A DNA stretch of 64,000 nucleotides from Pseudomonas borbori (GCF_900115555.1 NZ_FOWX01000027.1:19975-83974); one strand, 5' to 3'. Shown: positions 26,247-36,690, counted from the stretch's first letter. Translations and numbers: made by a program. Notes: generated by a model from the letters alone, not told the origin.

Positions 26247-29200
26247 GGCGCGGGCTGAAATACGGCCTCTATGGTCTGCTGGGCGTCCTGTTAGCGCTGG
26301 TGCTGGCACTGACCTGGGTACTTGCCAGCACTGCCGGCAGCCGCTGGGCGCTGGCCCGGGTGCCGGGCTTGCAGGTGAGTAATTTCAGCGGCCAGCTGGG
26401 CGGACAGTGGCGTGCCGAGCAGCTGCGCTGGCAGCAGGGCGAGCATCTGGTGGACGTTCGTCTGGCCGAGATGGTCTGGTCGCCGCTGTGTCTGTTACGC
26501 CTGACCCTGTGTGTCGAGCGCCTGCAGAGCGAGCGCATCGAGTTGCGCTTGCCGCCAGGCGAAGATGAAGAGGGCGACACACCATGGCGCCTGCCGCAGC
26601 TGCAGCTGCCATTGGCTGTGCAACTGGGCGAGGTGCGCATCGGCAGCCTGCAACTCAATGGTGCCGAACAGTTGCAAGGCCTGCAACTAGCGGCACGTTG
26701 GACCCGCGAAGGTGTGCAGATCGACAGCCTGCGCGTGCAGCGCGGCGACTTTGCCCTGGATCTGAGCGGCCAGCTGCGCCCCAGCGGTGACTGGCCCCTG
26801 AGTCTTGCCGGCCAGGTGCAGCTACCGGCGCCCGAGCAACAGGACTGGCAGCTTGCCATACAGATCACCGGTGATGTGCAGCAGAGCCTGCAGGTCACGG
26901 CCGCTAGCACCGGCTACCTCACCGGGCGTTTGCATGGTGAGGTGCAGCCGCTGACGGATAATCTCCCGGCCAGCCTGCAGTTGCATGCCGATGGCTTCAA
27001 GGCCAACAGCGAGCTGCCGGATACCTTGCGCCTGAACAAGATAGAGCTGACGGCCAGCGGCGATTTGGCCGACGGTTACCGGGTCAGTGGCAACGCCGAG
27101 TTGCCGGGCGAGGGCGGGCCACTGGAGTTGACCCTGCAAGGGCTGCTCAAGGCTGACGGCGCCGAGATTGCCAGGTTGAGTCTGAGTGCCAGTGCCGAGC
27201 AGCAGCTGCGCCTCAGTGGCCAGTTGGACTGGCGCGAGGGGTTCGGCCTGGACAGCCGTTTCGACTGGCAGGACTTTCCCTGGCAGCGCCTGTATCCCGA
27301 TGTGGAACAAGCGCCTGTGGCATTGCGCCGGCTCAGCGGCGAGCTGGCCTATCGCGACGGCAACTACCTGGGCCACTTCGCCGCCGCGCTGGATGGCCCG
27401 GCCGGGGCGTTCAGCCTGGAGAGTCCGCTCAGTGGCGATTTGCAGCAGCTACACCTGCCCGATCTGCAACTGCGCGCCGGCCAAGGGCGGGCCGATGGCC
27501 AGCTGACCCTGGGCTTTACCGATGGCCTGCGCTGGGATGCGCGCTTGCAGCTGCACGACCTGGATCCGGCCTACTGGCTGGCGGAACTGCCGGGTACCCT
27601 GGGCGGGCCGCTGCACAGCCAGGGCGAGCTGGCCGATCAGCACCTGAGCCTGAATGCCCAGATCGACCTCAACGGCCGTTTGCGTGGCCAGCCGGCGCAG
27701 TTCCAGGCCGAGGCCACTGGCAGCGGCGAGCACTGGGCGCTGCAGCGTCTGGCTCTGCGTCTGGGCGACAATCGCATCGCCGGCAGTGGCGAGCTGAATC
27801 AGCGCCTGAGCGGACAGTTGCGCGTCAACCTGCCGCGCCTAGGCCAGCTCTGGCCGCACTTGCAGGGGCAGCTCCAGGGCCAGCTCGACTTGGCGGGCAG
27901 CCTGCAGGCGCCACAAGGCCAGCTGAGCCTGCAGGGACAGCGCCTGGCCTACACCGACCAGCGTCTGCAGCGCCTGCAACTCGATGCGGCGCTCGATAGT
28001 GCCCAGCAGGCGCGGGTCGAACTGGACGCCCAGGGCATTGTTCTGGGGGAAACCGAGCTGGGCCGCTTGACGGCCAGCGGGCAGGGCGATCGGCGCCAGC
28101 AGCGACTGCAGCTCAAGCTCGACGGACCCTTGCTGCAGAGCGCCCTGGCCATTGCCGGCCGCCTGGACAACGACGCCTGGCGCGGGCAACTGAGCAGCGC
28201 CGAGGTACAGAGCGGCGGCCAGGACTGGCGCTTGCAGCAGCCTGCCGGCCTGGTGCGCCTGGGCAACGGCCAACTCAGCCTCGCGGCGCACTGCTGGCGT
28301 TCCGCCGCGGCCAGCCTGTGCGGCGAGGATCAACGCCTGCTGCCCGAGCCCAGGTTGCGCTATCGCCTGCGCGACTTTCCCCTCGACAGCCTGGCGCCCT
28401 GGCTGCCCAGGGACTTCGCCTGGCAAGGCCTGCTGAATGCCGAGGTGCAACTCAACGTGCCGGCCGCGGGGCCGAGTGGTCGGGTCGTGCTGGATGCCGG
28501 CAGCGGCACCTGGCGCATGCGCGATCGGGACCAGTGGCTGGACTTCGCCTACGACAGCCTGCGCCTGGAGAGCCAGCTGAGTCCGCAGCGAATCGATAGC
28601 CGGCTGAACCTGCGCGGGCCGAAAATCGGCGAGCTGTCGCTGCAGGCGCGTCTCGACCCGCGTCCGGCGAGCAAGCCACTGGCCGGCGATTTCCATTTGA
28701 GCGGGCTGGATCTGGCGCTGGCGCGGCCGTTCCTGCCGATGGTCGAGCACCTGGCGGGCCGGCTCGACGGCACTGGCAAGCTGTCCGGCAGCTTGCTGGC
28801 GCCGCACGTCGATGGCCGCTTGCAGCTCAGCGGGGGCCAACTGTCCGGCGACCAACTGCCCATGACGGTCGAGGCGTTGCAGGTGGACGCGCGGATTGCC
28901 GGGGAAAGCCTGCAGCTCAGCGGCGGCTGGCGCAGTGGCGAGCGGGGCCAGGCCAGCCTGGCCGGCGAGCTGTCCTGGCGCACCGGGCTGCAGGGCGAGT
29001 TGCGCCTGCGCGGCAGTCACCTGCCGGTCGACATCGAACCCTATGCGCAGCTGCAGGTCGAGCCGGATCTGGCCCTGCGCATCGCTGCCGAGCAGTTGTC
29101 GATAGCCGGCAAAGTGCTGATCCCGCGCGGCAAGATCGTCATCCGCGAGTTGCCGCCTTCGACGGTCAAGGTCTCCGACGATGCGCTGATTGTCGGCAGC

Positions 29201-29914
29201 GAAAGCGTCGAGCAGCAGCCGCTGGCGATCGCCATGGACATCGATGTCGAAGTGGGGCAGGAACGCCTGAGCTTCAGTGGCTTCGGCCTCAATGCCGATC
29301 TGGCCGGACGCGTGCATGTCGGCAATGACCTCGACACCCGCGGCGAATTGAGCCTGAACAATGGCCGTTATCGTGCCTATGGCCAGCGCTTGACCATCCG
29401 CCGTGCGCGCTTGCTGTTCGCCGGCCCCATCGATCAGCCCTACCTGGATGTCGAGGCAATTCGCCGGGTCGATTCGGTGGTCGCCGGCCTGCGCCTGAGC
29501 GGCAATGCCGAACAGCCCACCAGCGAGGTGTTTTCCGAGCCGGCCATGAGTCAGCAGCAGGCGCTGTCCTACCTGGTGCTGGGACGGCCGTTGGGACAGA
29601 GCAGCGGCGACAACAACCTGCTGGCCCAGGCGGCGCTCGCCATGGGGCTGGCCGGCAGCGCACCCCTGACCGGCGGCCTGGCCCAGGGATTGGGCATCAA
29701 GGATTTCCAGCTGGACACCGCAGGTAGCGGATCGAGCACCAGCGTGGTGGCCAGCGGCAGCCTGTCGGAGCGCCTGAGCTTGCGTTACGGGGTCGGCGTG
29801 TTCGAGCCGGCGAACACCATCGCGTTGCGCTACGAGCTGAGCAAGCGGCTCTATCTCGAGGCGGCCAGCGGCCTGGCCAGTTCTCTGGACCTGTTCTACC
29901 GACGCGATTTCTAG
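26243..29914 (+). CDS. tamB: Translocation and assembly module inner-membrane protein TamB
   Basis: An AsmA-like protein of 1223 residues. One N-terminal membrane helix (about 8-30, 'LLGVLLALVLALTWVLAST') anchors it in the inner membrane; a very long repetitive beta-rich part spans the periplasm. The C-terminal DUF490/TamB domain is clear: 'GELSLNNGRYRAYGQRLTIR', 'RARLLFAGPIDQPYLDVEAI' and 'YLVLGRP' before the end. It starts with a GTG that overlaps the tamA stop. With TamA it forms the periplasm-spanning complex, implicated in lipid transport and outer-membrane protein assembly. Confidence 0.93.
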   Translation: MRRGLKYGLYGLLGVLLALVLALTWVLASTAGSRWALARVPGLQVSNFSGQLGGQWRAEQLRWQQGEHLVDVRLAEMVWSPLCLLRLTLCVERLQSERIELRLPPGEDEEGDTPWRLPQLQLPLAVQLGEVRIGSLQLNGAEQLQGLQLAARWTREGVQIDSLRVQRGDFALDLSGQLRPSGDWPLSLAGQVQLPAPEQQDWQLAIQITGDVQQSLQVTAASTGYLTGRLHGEVQPLTDNLPASLQLHADGFKANSELPDTLRLNKIELTASGDLADGYRVSGNAELPGEGGPLELTLQGLLKADGAEIARLSLSASAEQQLRLSGQLDWREGFGLDSRFDWQDFPWQRLYPDVEQAPVALRRLSGELAYRDGNYLGHFAAALDGPAGAFSLESPLSGDLQQLHLPDLQLRAGQGRADGQLTLGFTDGLRWDARLQLHDLDPAYWLAELPGTLGGPLHSQGELADQHLSLNAQIDLNGRLRGQPAQFQAEATGSGEHWALQRLALRLGDNRIAGSGELNQRLSGQLRVNLPRLGQLWPHLQGQLQGQLDLAGSLQAPQGQLSLQGQRLAYTDQRLQRLQLDAALDSAQQARVELDAQGIVLGETELGRLTASGQGDRRQQRLQLKLDGPLLQSALAIAGRLDNDAWRGQLSSAEVQSGGQDWRLQQPAGLVRLGNGQLSLAAHCWRSAAASLCGEDQRLLPEPRLRYRLRDFPLDSLAPWLPRDFAWQGLLNAEVQLNVPAAGPSGRVVLDAGSGTWRMRDRDQWLDFAYDSLRLESQLSPQRIDSRLNLRGPKIGELSLQARLDPRPASKPLAGDFHLSGLDLALARPFLPMVEHLAGRLDGTGKLSGSLLAPHVDGRLQLSGGQLSGDQLPMTVEALQVDARIAGESLQLSGGWRSGERGQASLAGELSWRTGLQGELRLRGSHLPVDIEPYAQLQVEPDLALRIAAEQLSIAGKVLIPRGKIVIRELPPSTVKVSDDALIVGSESVEQQPLAIAMDIDVEVGQERLSFSGFGLNADLAGRVHVGNDLDTRGELSLNNGRYRAYGQRLTIRRARLLFAGPIDQPYLDVEAIRRVDSVVAGLRLSGNAEQPTSEVFSEPAMSQQQALSYLVLGRPLGQSSGDNNLLAQAALAMGLAGSAPLTGGLAQGLGIKDFQLDTAGSGSSTSVVASGSLSERLSLRYGVGVFEPANTIALRYELSKRLYLEAASGLASSLDLFYRRDF

Positions 29915-30198
29915 TGACTCCGGGGCGTGGCGAACTTTCGCTGGCAATCGAGGTGCTGAGGTAGTTGTTGAATGTGCGGTGGCTCAGCGAAATTTGGCTA
30001 TTTATATCTGGTTTATTCGGCTAATAGCGGCAATAACAGCTAAGCATTGTATTTTAAATAGCTAATTTGACTGCTCGTCTCTTCATATACTGGCGCCCTT
30101 GCCGGATGCGTAGCTGATGGCGTCACGCTGCCTACCCGGCGGTCGAGCATGCGAAGGGTACCCAACCTCGCGACTACTACAAGAATAAGGAACCTTAG
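29915..30198. other. Intergenic region upstream of the AGCS symporter
   Basis: This 284-base stretch is AT-rich between about 29990 and 30070 and should hold the symporter promoter. TTGACT at 30067-30072 and TATACT at 30086-30091 look like sigma-70 hexamers, but the 13-base spacing is too short for a standard promoter. Confidence 0.3.
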
Positions 30199-31575
30199 AT
30201 GGAAACCCTCAACACTCTGGTCAATCAACTCAATGGTCTCGTCTGGGGCCCGCCGATGCTGGTGATGATCCTCGGCACCGGGCTGTTCCTGATGCTGCGC
30301 CTGAAATTCATGCCACTGAGCAAGATCGGCGCCGGTTTCCAACTGATGTGGCAAGGGCGCAAGAAAGGCGATGCGGAAAGCGGCGAGATCACTCCGTTTC
30401 AGGCCTTGATGACCTGTCTGGCGGCCACTGTCGGTACCGGCAATATCGCCGGTGTCGCCACGGCGATCTTCCTCGGTGGTCCCGGCGCCCTGTTCTGGAT
30501 GTGGTGCACCGCCCTGGTCGGCATGGCCACCAAGTACGCTGAAGTGGTGCTGGCGGTGCATTACCGCGAGAAGGACGAGCGCGGCGAGCATGTTGGCGGG
30601 CCGATGTACGCGATCAAGAACGGCCTGGGCAAGAAGTGGCTGTGGCTGGGTACTGCGTTCGCCATCTTCGGCGGCTTCGCCGGGTTCGGCATCGGCAACA
30701 TGGTTCAGGTCAACAGCATGGCCGCGGCCCTCGAGGCGACTTTCGCCGTGCCGCTGTGGCTGACCGGTCTGGTCACCATGCTCTTCGTCGGCATGGTCAT
30801 CCTCGGTGGCATCAAGCGTATCGGTAAGGTTGCCGCTACCCTGGTGCCCTTCATGTGCGTGGCCTACATCATCGCCGCCATCGTGGTGCTGGTGGTCAAC
30901 GCGGCGCAGATTCCCGCCGCCTTCGAGATGATCTTCACCTATGCCTTCACCCCTGTTGCAGCAACTGGCGGTTTCGCCGGAGCGGCGGTCATGGCTGCGA
31001 TCCGCTTCGGTGTGGCGCGCGGCATCTTCTCCAACGAAGCAGGCCTGGGCACCGCCGGTATCGCCCAGGCGGCCGGTACCACCAACAGCGCGGTGCGCTC
31101 GGGCATGATCGGCATGCTCGGCACCTTTATCGACACCATCGTCATCTGCAGCCTGACTGGCCTGGCGATCATCTGTTCCGGCGTCTGGACCGGAGGCCTC
31201 AGCGGTGCGGCACTCTCGGCGGCGGCCTTCGAGTCGGCCATGCCGGGTGTCGGTGGTTATGTTCTGACCATCGCCCTGGTGGTATTCGCCTTCACCACCA
31301 TCCTCGGCTGGAGCTACTTCGGCGAGAAATGCTGGGAGTTCATGGTCGGCACCAAGGCCATCCTGCCGTTCCGCATCCTCTGGGTTCTGGCCGTGCCGTT
31401 CGGCGCTGTCGCCCAGCTGGACTTCGCCTGGCTGGTTGCCGACACCCTCAACGGCCTGATGGCAATCCCCAACCTGTTGTCGCTGTTGCTGCTCAGTCCG
31501 GTGGTGGTCAAGCTGACCCGCGACCACTTTGCCCGTGATGTTCGCGTGGGTGGCATCGAAAGCCTGCAGCGTTAA
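30199..31575 (+). CDS. Alanine/glycine:cation symporter (AGCS family)
   Basis: An inner-membrane transporter of 458 residues with about 11 helices. AGCS signatures: 'TCLAATVGTGNIAGVATAIF' (about 73-92), 'GGPGALFWMWCTALVGMATK', and 'RGIFSNEAGLGTAGIAQAA' (about 273-291). It couples alanine (or glycine) uptake to sodium or protons. The start at 30199 follows AATAAGGAACCTTAG. It is monocistronic and ends 54 bases before a clear terminator. Confidence 0.94.
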   Translation: METLNTLVNQLNGLVWGPPMLVMILGTGLFLMLRLKFMPLSKIGAGFQLMWQGRKKGDAESGEITPFQALMTCLAATVGTGNIAGVATAIFLGGPGALFWMWCTALVGMATKYAEVVLAVHYREKDERGEHVGGPMYAIKNGLGKKWLWLGTAFAIFGGFAGFGIGNMVQVNSMAAALEATFAVPLWLTGLVTMLFVGMVILGGIKRIGKVAATLVPFMCVAYIIAAIVVLVVNAAQIPAAFEMIFTYAFTPVAATGGFAGAAVMAAIRFGVARGIFSNEAGLGTAGIAQAAGTTNSAVRSGMIGMLGTFIDTIVICSLTGLAIICSGVWTGGLSGAALSAAAFESAMPGVGGYVLTIALVVFAFTTILGWSYFGEKCWEFMVGTKAILPFRILWVLAVPFGAVAQLDFAWLVADTLNGLMAIPNLLSLLLLSPVVVKLTRDHFARDVRVGGIESLQR

Positions 31576-31629
31576 GCCGTACCGGTTGATCGAGTCGCCT
31601 GAGATAGGCGCCAGTTATCTGCCGTAATG

Positions 31630-31656
31630 AAAAAGCCCCGGATTTCGGGGCTTTTT
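31630..31656 (+). terminator. Rho-independent terminator after the AGCS symporter
   Basis: AAAAAGCCCCG and CGGGGCTTTTT form a perfect stem around a short GATTT loop, ending in five T residues. The A-run on the other side makes it potentially bidirectional. It separates the symporter from tpx. Confidence 0.9.
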
Positions 31657-31722
31657 CATGGGCGTCATGCTTAAATCTGGCTTGGCATTTTCGCTTACAT
31701 TCCCAGCAAGAGGACACTTCCG

Positions 31723-32223
31723 ATGGCACAAGTAACCCTGCATGGTTCCCCGGTACAAGTCGATGGCCAGCTGCCGCAGGTCGGTCAGCAAGCCCCGGCC
31801 TTCTCCCTGGTCGGCACCGGTCTGGCCGATGTCAGCCTGGCCAGCCTGGCGGGCAAGCGCAAGGTGTTGAATATTTTTCCCAGCATCGATACCCCGACCT
31901 GTGCGACCTCGGTGCGCACCTTCAATGCCAGTGCCAGCAAACTGGATAACACCGTGGTGCTGTGCATTTCCGCCGACCTGCCGTTCGCCCAGGCGCGCTT
32001 CTGCGGTGCCGAAGGCCTGGACAACGTGGTTAACCTGTCGACCATGCGCGGTGCCGGCTTTCTCAAGGACTACGGCGTGGCCATCGCCGACGGCCCGCTG
32101 ACCGGCGTCGCCGCCCGCGCCGTGGTGGTGCTGGACGAGCACGACAAGGTCCTGCACAGCGAACTGGTCGGCGAGATCGGCGACGAGCCGAATTACGAGG
32201 CGGCCCTGGCTGCACTCAAGTAA
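31723..32223 (+). CDS. tpx: Thiol peroxidase (atypical 2-Cys peroxiredoxin)
   Basis: A peroxiredoxin of 166 residues that reduces hydrogen and lipid peroxides with thioredoxin. The peroxidatic cysteine is C60 in 'SIDTPTCATSVRTFN' and the resolving cysteine is C94 in 'FAQARFCGAEGL', as in characterised Tpx enzymes. The length is normal. It starts after AAGAGGACACTTCCG and is followed by its own terminator. Confidence 0.96.
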   Translation: MAQVTLHGSPVQVDGQLPQVGQQAPAFSLVGTGLADVSLASLAGKRKVLNIFPSIDTPTCATSVRTFNASASKLDNTVVLCISADLPFAQARFCGAEGLDNVVNLSTMRGAGFLKDYGVAIADGPLTGVAARAVVVLDEHDKVLHSELVGEIGDEPNYEAALAALK

Positions 32224-32241
32224 CACCTGGCAACACTCCCG

Positions 32242-32266
32242 ACGGCCTCCCTTGGAGGCCGTTTCC
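32242..32266 (+). terminator. Rho-independent terminator after tpx
   Basis: ACGGCCTCC (32242-32250) pairs perfectly with GGAGGCCGT (32254-32262) around a CTT loop and is followed by TTTCC. Confidence 0.8.
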
Positions 32267-32381
32267 ATTTATGGCTCAGTGGCTTAGCTACCTCAGCCGG
32301 AAGTAAATAGCCGGTAAAGAGGCTTTGCTTCGAGCCTGACACTGCTTATCGTTCAGGCATTCCAAGGAAGCTATCCCCGCC

Positions 32382-33593
32382 ATGCCTGAGACAACCGCAA
32401 TGCCCCATGCTACGAAGCAGTCGCGCCAATGGCTGATTGGCCTGATTCTATTAGCGCTGCTGCTCATCCTGATCTGGTGGTTCTGGCCGGCCAAGCCGGA
32501 GGCACCCTCTGCTGGTCGCTGGCGCGATGGAGGGCCGGTGCCGGTGCGGGTGGCGACTGTCACGCAGGGCGATTTTCCGGTCGAGCTGAAGGCCCTGGGT
32601 ACGGTGACCGCCTACAACACGGTCAATGTGCGTGGCCGGGTGGACGGCGAGCTGGTCAAGCTGCTGTTCGAGGACGGCCAGCGAGTCGAGGCCGGTGATC
32701 TGCTCGCGGTGATCGATCCGCGACCCTATGAAGTGGCCCTGCAGCAGGCCCTCGGGGTGCAACAGGAAAATCAGGCGCAGTTGCGCAATGCCGAGGCGGA
32801 CCTGGCGCGTTACCGTGGCCTGTACGCCGAAGACTCGATCGCCAAACAGACCCTCGACACCCAGCAGGCCCTGGTCAACCAGTACCGCGGCACCCTCAAG
32901 AGCAATCAGGCCGCGGTCGCCGAGGCGCGCCTCAATCTCGACTTCACGCAGGTGCGCGCGCCCATCAGCGGACGGCTCGGTCTGCGTCAGGTGGATCTCG
33001 GTAACCTGGTCAGTTCCGGCGATGCGCTGCCGCTGGTGGTGATTACCCAGACCCTGCCGATTGCCCTGATGTTCACCTTGCCCGAAGCCGAGTTGCCGGC
33101 GGTGCTGCGCCCGTTCAGGGCGGGGCAGACCTTGCGCGTCGAGGCCTGGGATCGCAGCGAGAAACTCAAACTGGCCGAGGGGAGGCTCGAGAGCCTGGAT
33201 AACCTGATCGATACCGCCACCGGTACGGTCAAGCTCAAGGCGCGCTTCGAGAATGCCGAAGAGCTGCTGTTTCCCAATCAGTTCGTCAACGTCCGCCTGC
33301 TGGTGGAAACCCGCGAGCAGGCCCTGCTGATTCCCGCGGCGGCCCTGCAGTTCGGTACGCGCGGTACCTTCGTCTATGTGATCGATGAGCACGACAAGGT
33401 GCAGGTGCGATCGATAGTGGCGGGGCCGAGCAATGGCCGGATGACGCTGGTCGAGGAGGGCGTCGCCGTTGGCGAGCGCCTGGTGCTGGAGGGCACCGAC
33501 CGCCTGCGTGACGGCAGTCTGGTCGAGGTGGTCGGCGAAGGCCAGGCACCCACCGTCAAGCAAACCAGCGTACGGACACCGGCGGACGCATGA
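32382..33593 (+). CDS. muxA: RND efflux periplasmic adaptor subunit (MuxA/MdtA-like)
   Basis: A membrane-fusion protein of 403 residues. An N-terminal anchor (about 17-34, 'LIGLILLALLLILIWWFWPA') is followed by the biotinyl-lipoyl-like domain ('VTAYNTVNVRGRVDGELVKL'), a coiled-coil hairpin rich in Gln/Ala (about 115-185), and the beta-barrel domain ('APISGRLGLRQVDLGNLV'). It links the inner-membrane pump to the outer-membrane channel. The stop overlaps the muxB start (ATGA). The gene order adaptor-pump-pump-channel matches MdtABC/MuxABC-OpmB systems, which export varied drugs and bile-salt-like compounds. Confidence 0.92.
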   Translation: MPETTAMPHATKQSRQWLIGLILLALLLILIWWFWPAKPEAPSAGRWRDGGPVPVRVATVTQGDFPVELKALGTVTAYNTVNVRGRVDGELVKLLFEDGQRVEAGDLLAVIDPRPYEVALQQALGVQQENQAQLRNAEADLARYRGLYAEDSIAKQTLDTQQALVNQYRGTLKSNQAAVAEARLNLDFTQVRAPISGRLGLRQVDLGNLVSSGDALPLVVITQTLPIALMFTLPEAELPAVLRPFRAGQTLRVEAWDRSEKLKLAEGRLESLDNLIDTATGTVKLKARFENAEELLFPNQFVNVRLLVETREQALLIPAAALQFGTRGTFVYVIDEHDKVQVRSIVAGPSNGRMTLVEEGVAVGERLVLEGTDRLRDGSLVEVVGEGQAPTVKQTSVRTPADA

Positions 33594-36500
33594 ACGCTTC
33601 CCGCCTGTTCATCCTGCGCCCGGTCGCCACCACCCTGATCATGCTGGCGATCTTCCTCAGCGGCCTGATCGCCTATCGCCTGCTGCCGGTGTCGGCGCTG
33701 CCCGAGGTGGATTACCCGACCATTCGCGTCATGACCCTCTATCCCGGCGCCAGCCCGGATGTGATGACCAGTGCGGTGACCGCGCCGCTGGAACGCCAGT
33801 TCGGCCAGATGGCCGGCTTGCAGCAGATGTCCTCGAGCAGTTCCGCTGGCGCCTCGGTGATCACCCTGCGCTTCAATCTGAACGTGCACCTGGATGTCGC
33901 CGAGCAGGAAGTGCAGGCGGCGATCAACGGGGCGAGCAACCTGCTGCCCGGCGATCTGCCGGCGCCGCCGGTGTACAACAAGGTCAACCCGGCGGACACC
34001 CCGGTGCTGACCCTGGCGATTCGTTCGGACAATTTGCCGTTGCCGCAGGTCTTCGACCTGGTCGATACCCGTCTGGCGCAGAAACTGGCGCAAACCAGCG
34101 GTGTCGGCCTGGTTACCCTGGCCGGTGGCCAACGCCCGGCGGTGCGTATCCGGGTCAATCCACAAGCCCTGGCCGCCTATGGCCTGAACCTCGCGGATGT
34201 ACGCAGCCTGATCACCGCGAGCAACGTCAATCAGCCCAAGGGCAACTTCGACGGCCCGACCCGGGTCTCGCAACTGGATGCCAACGATCAGCTCAAATCC
34301 CCGGATGAATACCGCGAGCTGATCCTCAGTTACCAGGACGGCGCGGCGCTGCGCCTGAAGGATGTCGCCGAGATCATCGACGGTGCGGAAAACAATCGCC
34401 TGGCGGCCTGGGCCAATCGCAACGAAGCGGTGCTGGTCAATGTGCAGCGCCAGCCCGGCGCTAACGTGATCGAGGTGGTCGACCGCATCCAGGCCTTGCT
34501 GCCCACTCTCACCGAAGGCTTGCCGGCCAATGTCGAGGTCAGCGTGCTGACCGACCGCACCCAGACCATCCGCGCCGCGGTGACGGACGTGCAGCACGAG
34601 TTGCTGCTGGCGGTGCTGCTGGTGGTGCTGGTGACCTTCCTGTTCCTGCGCAAGCTGTCGGCAACCATCATTCCGTCGATCGTCGTGCCGCTGTCGCTGA
34701 TCGGCACCTTCGGCGTGATGTACCTGGCCGGTTTCACCATCAACAACCTGACCCTGATGGCGCTGACCATCGCCACCGGTTTCGTGGTCGACGACGCCAT
34801 CGTCATGCTGGAAAACATCGCCCGCCACCTGGAAGCCGGGGAAACCCCGCTGAATGCGGCGCTCAAGGGCGCCAAGCAGATCGGCTTCACCCTGATCTCG
34901 CTGACCATCTCGCTGATCGCGGTGCTGATTCCGCTGTTGTTCATGGCCGATGTGGTGGGCCGGCTGTTCCGCGAGTTCGCCATCACCCTGGCGGTGGCGA
35001 TCCTGATTTCCCTGGTGGTTTCACTGACGCTGACGCCGATGATGTGCGCGCGCCTGCTCAAGGCCGAGAGGCCGGAGCAGGAGGGGCGCTTCTACCGGGC
35101 CAGTGGAGCCTTTATCGACGCCATGATCGCCCGCTACGGCATCTGGCTGCAGTGGGTGCTCAGGCGGCAGCCGCTGACCCTGCTGGTGGCCATCGCCACC
35201 CTGGTCCTGACCGTGCTGCTCTACCTGGCCGTGCCGAAGGGTTTCTTTCCGGTGCAGGACACCGGGGTGATCCAGGGTATTTCCGAGGCGCCGCAGTCGA
35301 TTTCCTTCGCCGCCATGAGCGAGCGCCAGCAGCGCCTGGCCGAGGTGATTCTGCAGGATCCGGCGGTGGTCAGCCTGTCGTCCTACATCGGCGTGGATGG
35401 CGACAACCCGACCCTCAACAGCGGGCGCCTGCTGATCAACCTCAAGCCGCATGCCGAGCGCGACGTGACCGCCAGCCAGGTGATCGAACGGCTGCGTCCG
35501 CAATTGGCCGGTCTGACCGGCATCGAGCTGTACCTGCAGCCGGTGCAGGACCTGACCATCGAGGATCGGGTCAGCCGTACCCAGTTCCAGTTCAGCCTGG
35601 AGTCGCCGGAGCAGGCGCTGTTGGAGGAATGGGTGCCCAAGCTGGTCGCCGCGCTGCGGCAACAGCCGCAACTGCGTGATGTCGCCAGCGACCTGCAAAG
35701 TCGCGGCCTGCAGGTATTCCTGCAGATCGACCGGGACATCGCCGGGCGCCTCGGCGTGAGCATCGCCGACATCGACGACGCGCTCTACGACGCCTTCGGC
35801 CAACGGCAGATCTCCACCATCTATACCCAGGCCAGCCAGTACCGGGTGGTGCTGGAAAGCCAGAACGCCGGCAGCATCGGCCCGGCCGCGCTGGGACAGA
35901 TCCATGTGGCGACGGCTGCAGGCGGACAAATCCCCTTGTCGTCGCTGGCGCGCATCGACGAGCGCGCCGCCAGCCTGCTGATCAACCATATCGGTCAGTT
36001 CCCGGCGGCGACCCTGTCGTTCAACCTGGCCGCAGGGGTTGCCCTCGGCGAGGCGGTGGCGGCGATCGAACGGGTGCAGCAGAACATCGGTCTGCCGGGC
36101 GGGGTGCAAATCCGGTTCCAGGGTGCGGCCGAGGCCTTCCGTGCCTCCCTGTCGAGCACCCTGCTGCTGATCCTGGCGGCGATCGTCACCATGTACATCG
36201 TCCTCGGCGTGCTCTACGAGAGCTACATCCACCCGATCACCATCCTCTCGACCCTGCCCTCGGCCGGGGTCGGCGCGCTGCTGGCGTTGCTCTTGAGCGG
36301 CAACGACCTGGGCCTGATCGCGATCATCGGCATCATCCTGTTGATCGGTATCGTCAAGAAGAACGCGATCATGATGATCGACTTCGCCCTCGACGCCGAA
36401 CGCAACCAGGGCATGCAGCCTGAGGCGGCGATCTATCAGGCGGCGCTGTTGCGTTTCCGGCCCATTCTGATGACCACCCTGGCCGCGCTGTTCGGCGCCA

Positions 36501-36682
36501 TCCCGCTGATGCTGGCCTCGGGTTCCGGCGCCGAGCTGCGCCAGCCGCTGGGTCTGGTGATGGTCGGCGGCCTGCTGCTGAGTCAGGTGCTGACCCTGTT
36601 CACCACGCCGGTGATCTACCTGTACTTCGACCGCCTGTCGCGGCGCCTGAGTGGACGCAGCGCGGCGGGGGTGGCGGTATGA
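33590..36682 (+). CDS. muxB: RND efflux pump subunit (MuxB/MdtB-like)
   Basis: A proton-driven pump of 1030 residues with 12 membrane helices and two large periplasmic loops. The proton-relay pair is in 'ATGFVVDDAIVMLENI' (about residues 396-411), and the start 'LFILRPVATTLIMLAIFLSG' is typical. It starts 4 bases inside muxA (ATGA overlap). In MdtB/MdtC-type systems the two pump subunits form a B2C heterotrimer; that assembly is inferred here. A 211-base gap with palindromic repeats follows before muxC. Confidence 0.93.
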   Translation: MNASRLFILRPVATTLIMLAIFLSGLIAYRLLPVSALPEVDYPTIRVMTLYPGASPDVMTSAVTAPLERQFGQMAGLQQMSSSSSAGASVITLRFNLNVHLDVAEQEVQAAINGASNLLPGDLPAPPVYNKVNPADTPVLTLAIRSDNLPLPQVFDLVDTRLAQKLAQTSGVGLVTLAGGQRPAVRIRVNPQALAAYGLNLADVRSLITASNVNQPKGNFDGPTRVSQLDANDQLKSPDEYRELILSYQDGAALRLKDVAEIIDGAENNRLAAWANRNEAVLVNVQRQPGANVIEVVDRIQALLPTLTEGLPANVEVSVLTDRTQTIRAAVTDVQHELLLAVLLVVLVTFLFLRKLSATIIPSIVVPLSLIGTFGVMYLAGFTINNLTLMALTIATGFVVDDAIVMLENIARHLEAGETPLNAALKGAKQIGFTLISLTISLIAVLIPLLFMADVVGRLFREFAITLAVAILISLVVSLTLTPMMCARLLKAERPEQEGRFYRASGAFIDAMIARYGIWLQWVLRRQPLTLLVAIATLVLTVLLYLAVPKGFFPVQDTGVIQGISEAPQSISFAAMSERQQRLAEVILQDPAVVSLSSYIGVDGDNPTLNSGRLLINLKPHAERDVTASQVIERLRPQLAGLTGIELYLQPVQDLTIEDRVSRTQFQFSLESPEQALLEEWVPKLVAALRQQPQLRDVASDLQSRGLQVFLQIDRDIAGRLGVSIADIDDALYDAFGQRQISTIYTQASQYRVVLESQNAGSIGPAALGQIHVATAAGGQIPLSSLARIDERAASLLINHIGQFPAATLSFNLAAGVALGEAVAAIERVQQNIGLPGGVQIRFQGAAEAFRASLSSTLLLILAAIVTMYIVLGVLYESYIHPITILSTLPSAGVGALLALLLSGNDLGLIAIIGIILLIGIVKKNAIMMIDFALDAERNQGMQPEAAIYQAALLRFRPILMTTLAALFGAIPLMLASGSGAELRQPLGLVMVGGLLLSQVLTLFTTPVIYLYFDRLSRRLSGRSAAGVAV

Positions 36683-36690
36683 AGGCTTTG

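Noticed and set aside
27839..29947. 702-codon minus-strand frame opposite tamB
   Set aside because: Shadow frame with Ala/Gln-rich composition; tamB on the other strand has full domain support.
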